The position numbers and the translations under genes were made by a program. DNA of 64,000 bases from Dietzia aurantiaca. Its GTDB lineage: Bacteria > Actinomycetota > Actinomycetes > Mycobacteriales > Mycobacteriaceae. The DNA lies in NCBI RefSeq assembly GCF_021033825.1, contig NZ_JAIFXZ010000007.1:104419-168418 (forward strand). The letters run 5' to 3'. The notes beneath the pieces are model-generated. The model did not search any database, was not told the DNA's origin, and was given only the letters and a program-made list of their open reading frames with translations. Below, piece after piece: positions 62,011 through 64,000 of the stretch (position 1 is its first letter; each line of letters opens with the position of its first letter).

Positions 62011-62976
62011 GTGGCAGGTGTCCTGAACGGCTTCGCCGTGATCGTCGCACTCGTCGCCCTGGGCTGGTTCCTCGCCCGGACCGATGTTCTCGGCAGCGAC
62101 GCCCGGCTGGTCCTCAACCGGCTGGTGTTCTTCGTCGCCACCCCGGCGCTGCTGTTCGACTCGCTCGCCCGCACCACGCTCGACCAGGTCTTCACCGGCG
62201 TGTTCGTGGTGTCCGCGGTCTCCGCGATCATCATCGCGGTCCTCTACATGGCGATCGCCCGGATGTGGCTCCGACGGCCCGCGTCCGACCTGGTGATCGG
62301 CGCGTTGTCCGCCGGGTACGTGAACTCGGCCAACCTCGGCATCCCCATCGCCCTGTACGTCCTGGGCGACCTCGGGTTCGTCATGCCACTGCTGTTGTTC
62401 CAGGTGGTCGTCCTCCAGCCGATCGCCATCGCGGTCCTCGAGCGCGCCCAGGCGCGGGCTGCCGACCGGACGGACGGCACACACGGAAACGTGGGCGCCC
62501 TCAGCGGTGCCCTCGGCGCACTCGTGCAGGCCATCCGCACCCCGATCGTCCTGGCGGCGCTCGCCGGAGTCGTGATGGCCGCCTTGCCGTGGACCCCGCC
62601 GGAGACACTGCTGGAGCCGGTGAAGCTCATCGGCCAGATCTCCGTCCCCGGCGCGCTGTTGGTGTTCGGCATGTCGCTCTACGGTGTGAAGGTCCTCGAA
62701 GCCGGGGCGTCACCGCGCCGCGAGATCTGGCTCGCGAGCGTCCTCAAGCTCATCGCGCACCCGCTCCTCGCCTACGCTCTCGGTGCCGGGCTGCTCGGGA
62801 TGCAGGGCCACGAGCTGCTCACCGTGGTGGTGGCGGCCGCGCTGCCCACCGCGCAGAACGTGCTCGTCGTGGCCACGCGCTACGGACACGGGATACTCCT
62901 CGCACGGGATTCGGCGGTCATCACCACGCTCGGTGCGCTGCCGGTCCTGCTCCTGGTCTCCGCGCTGCTCGCCTGA
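62011..62976 (+). CDS. AEC family (auxin efflux carrier-like) permease
   Basis: 321 aa, ten membrane helices in two five-helix halves. VLNGFAVIVALVALGWFLARTD at the start, GYVNSANLGIPIALYVLGD with the conserved NxGxP in the first half, and AALPTAQNVLVVATRYG in the second. Bacterial members export or import small carboxylates such as malate or malonate; the substrate cannot be told from sequence. GTG 62011; no strong ribosome site. Confidence 0.87.
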   Translation: MAGVLNGFAVIVALVALGWFLARTDVLGSDARLVLNRLVFFVATPALLFDSLARTTLDQVFTGVFVVSAVSAIIIAVLYMAIARMWLRRPASDLVIGALSAGYVNSANLGIPIALYVLGDLGFVMPLLLFQVVVLQPIAIAVLERAQARAADRTDGTHGNVGALSGALGALVQAIRTPIVLAALAGVVMAALPWTPPETLLEPVKLIGQISVPGALLVFGMSLYGVKVLEAGASPRREIWLASVLKLIAHPLLAYALGAGLLGMQGHELLTVVVAAALPTAQNVLVVATRYGHGILLARDSAVITTLGALPVLLLVSALLA

Positions 62977-62990
62977 GGCCGGGCCCGGCC

Positions 62991-63012
62991 CGGTCCGGTC
63001 CGGTCCGGTCCG
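62991..63012. repeat. CGGTC pentanucleotide repeat
   Basis: Four perfect tandem CGGTC units and partial ones in the 39-base gap between two convergent genes. Confidence 0.7.
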
Positions 63013-63015
63013 CGG

Positions 63016-63801
63016 TCAGAGCGCCCCGGCCCCGGCCACCACACCCGTGAACACGATCGCGTTGTTCACCCCGTGCAGCACGATCCCGGGCACGATCGAC
63101 CGGTACCACTCGGCCATGGCGCACAGCGAGATCCCCACCACCAGCAGGTAGGGCAGCGCGGGCGGCACGAAGTGGACCGCCGCGAACACGCCTCCCGCGA
63201 GCGTGATGCCCACCGCGGCCCGGTACCTCGCCCGCAGGGCCGGCAGCACGATGCCCCGGAACACGATCTCCTCGACGACGGGTACGAGAACGGCCACGGT
63301 GGCCAGGCCCAGCATGACGTAGGCCGGGCCGCCGGAGACGAGGTCGCCGAGCGCCTCCGAGGCCGCGTCGTCCCCCGTCGCCCCGGCGGGGGCGAGCGGG
63401 ATGAGGACGAACATCGAGGCCACCATGCCCGTGCCCATCACCGCCGGGATCTGCCACAGCAGATGTAGAGGAGATCTGTCCGGACGTCGCAGGCCGAGGT
63501 CCGCCCATCTCAGCCGTCGTCGGCGCAGCAGGTGGGTCCGGACGGCGGCGAGCGCGGCCACCGCGGTGCCGGCCAGCACGGTGAGGGCCAGCGGGGCGGC
63601 GGGTGGTCGTCCGCTTCCCCACTCCCGCACCGCGAGCATCCCGAGAAGGACGACGACGACGGCCCCGGCGATGTAGACCAGCACCCAGCCGAGAGCAGCC
63701 ACCGCGACCCGTCCCCGGATCGGTGTCGTCCAGAGTCCCGGGGCGCCGTGTGGTGCGCCGGTGGCCGGAAGCGGCTGTCGAGGCCCGGGGAGGTTGTTCA
63801 C
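63016..63801 (-). CDS. CPBP family intramembrane glutamic endopeptidase
   Basis: 261 aa from GTG 63801, with GGAGG just upstream; the frame continues upstream but is low-complexity. Seven or so membrane helices and the three CPBP motifs: EEIVFRGIVLPALRARY (EExxxR), FAAVHFVPP (FxxxH) and HGVNNAIVF (HxxxN). Related to Rce1 CAAX proteases and bacteriocin-immunity proteins; the target is unknown. Confidence 0.87.
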   Translation of the reverse strand: MNNLPGPRQPLPATGAPHGAPGLWTTPIRGRVAVAALGWVLVYIAGAVVVVLLGMLAVREWGSGRPPAAPLALTVLAGTAVAALAAVRTHLLRRRRLRWADLGLRRPDRSPLHLLWQIPAVMGTGMVASMFVLIPLAPAGATGDDAASEALGDLVSGGPAYVMLGLATVAVLVPVVEEIVFRGIVLPALRARYRAAVGITLAGGVFAAVHFVPPALPYLLVVGISLCAMAEWYRSIVPGIVLHGVNNAIVFTGVVAGAGAL

Positions 63802-63842
63802 GGCCTCCAGTCTGCCCGGGCAGCCGGCCCCGGCCCGGAAGG

Positions 63843-63915
63843 GGTGCGGCCCGCCGATTCGCGGGCCGCACCACGCCGGCGCCCCGGCCGGCACGAGGGT
63901 GCCGACCGGGGCGCC
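63843..63915 (-). terminator. Two tandem terminator hairpins
   Basis: First: 12-base perfect stem 63843-63854/63861-63872 with loop CGATTC. Second: 63878-63915, 16 pairs with one mismatch and a GAGG loop. They follow the reverse-strand gene that ends at 63948. Confidence 0.65.
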
Positions 63916-63947
63916 GGTCCCGGGCCCGGCCGCCGCCGGGGTCGGTG

Positions 63948-64000
63948 TCACTTCAGGTGGTCGGCCACCTCGAAGGGTGCGTCCGTGGCGGCCGTGATCT
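63948..64000 (-). CDS. C-terminal end of an unidentified protein (partial)
   Basis: Sixteen codons and a TGA: ITAATDAPFEVADHLK. Too short to assign. The frame is supported by the two hairpins that follow, as expected for the end of a gene. Confidence 0.4.
   Translation of the reverse strand, partial: ITAATDAPFEVADHLK

Overview
The window is high-GC actinobacterial DNA. Gene order from about 23 kb to 62 kb closely follows the Mycobacterium tuberculosis block that runs from rpmF/mprAB/pepD/mog/mscL through galU/moeA1/rimJ to pmt/rsmI/pabB/metG/tatD/rpfB/ksgA/ispE. Together with frequent leaderless starts, GTG starts and ATGA/GTGA gene overlaps this points to Mycobacteriales. A Dietzia-like genome is my best guess, from general knowledge and not from any search.

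Layout. 0-4.8 kb: tail of a GH1 glycosidase, then a reverse-strand LysR regulator followed by an MFS exporter, a zinc alcohol dehydrogenase and a flavin amine oxidase; the last three overlap one another. 4.8-11 kb: an envelope redox region with a BlaI/M56 protease sensor pair, a CPVCNK membrane protein and, divergently, DsbA-CcdA-CcdA-DsbA-CcdA; a triple BlaI-type operator lies between the two arms. 11-14.5 kb: apolipoprotein N-acyltransferase and a lipoprotein with a degenerate beta-lactamase-like active site. 14.5-21.3 kb: AI-2E-type permease, HIBYL-CoA hydrolase, PPK2, and a Tat-exported cholesterol oxidase with TetR and HAD genes. 21.3-22.8 kb: an accessory island of lower GC, one Vsr/DUF559-like gene flanked by inverted tripartite repeats. 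22.8-37 kb: ABC-F, ispE, an inserted YeiH/LysR pair, ksgA, rpfB, tatD, metG, betT, pabB, rsmI. 37-46 kb: pmt, MscS channel, DoxX, SDR, an old-yellow-enzyme gene with a KstR-like operator, a paired SMR transporter with a DapA-like aldolase, a K+ channel and a PRiA4_ORF3-UPF0158 fusion. 46.4-54 kb: tRNA-Ala, a thioredoxin-reductase-like/methyltransferase fusion, the Glp/GlpR cell-division pair around rimJ, galU, 5-FTHF cyclo-ligase, FmdB. 54-59.8 kb: SAF protein, mscL, mog, PepD protease and the MprAB envelope-stress system. 59.9-62 kb: a complete set of cysteine-free (zinc-independent) ribosomal proteins L32, L31B, L28, L33, S14 and S18. 62-64 kb: AEC permease, CPBP protease and the end of an unidentified gene.

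Common themes are envelope maintenance (Dsb/Ccd, Lnt, PMT, RpfB, Glp/GlpR, PepD/MprAB, mechanosensitive channels) and sterol or branched-chain catabolism (cholesterol oxidase, KstR-type site, HIBCH). I found no CRISPR array, prophage, insertion sequence or rRNA gene.
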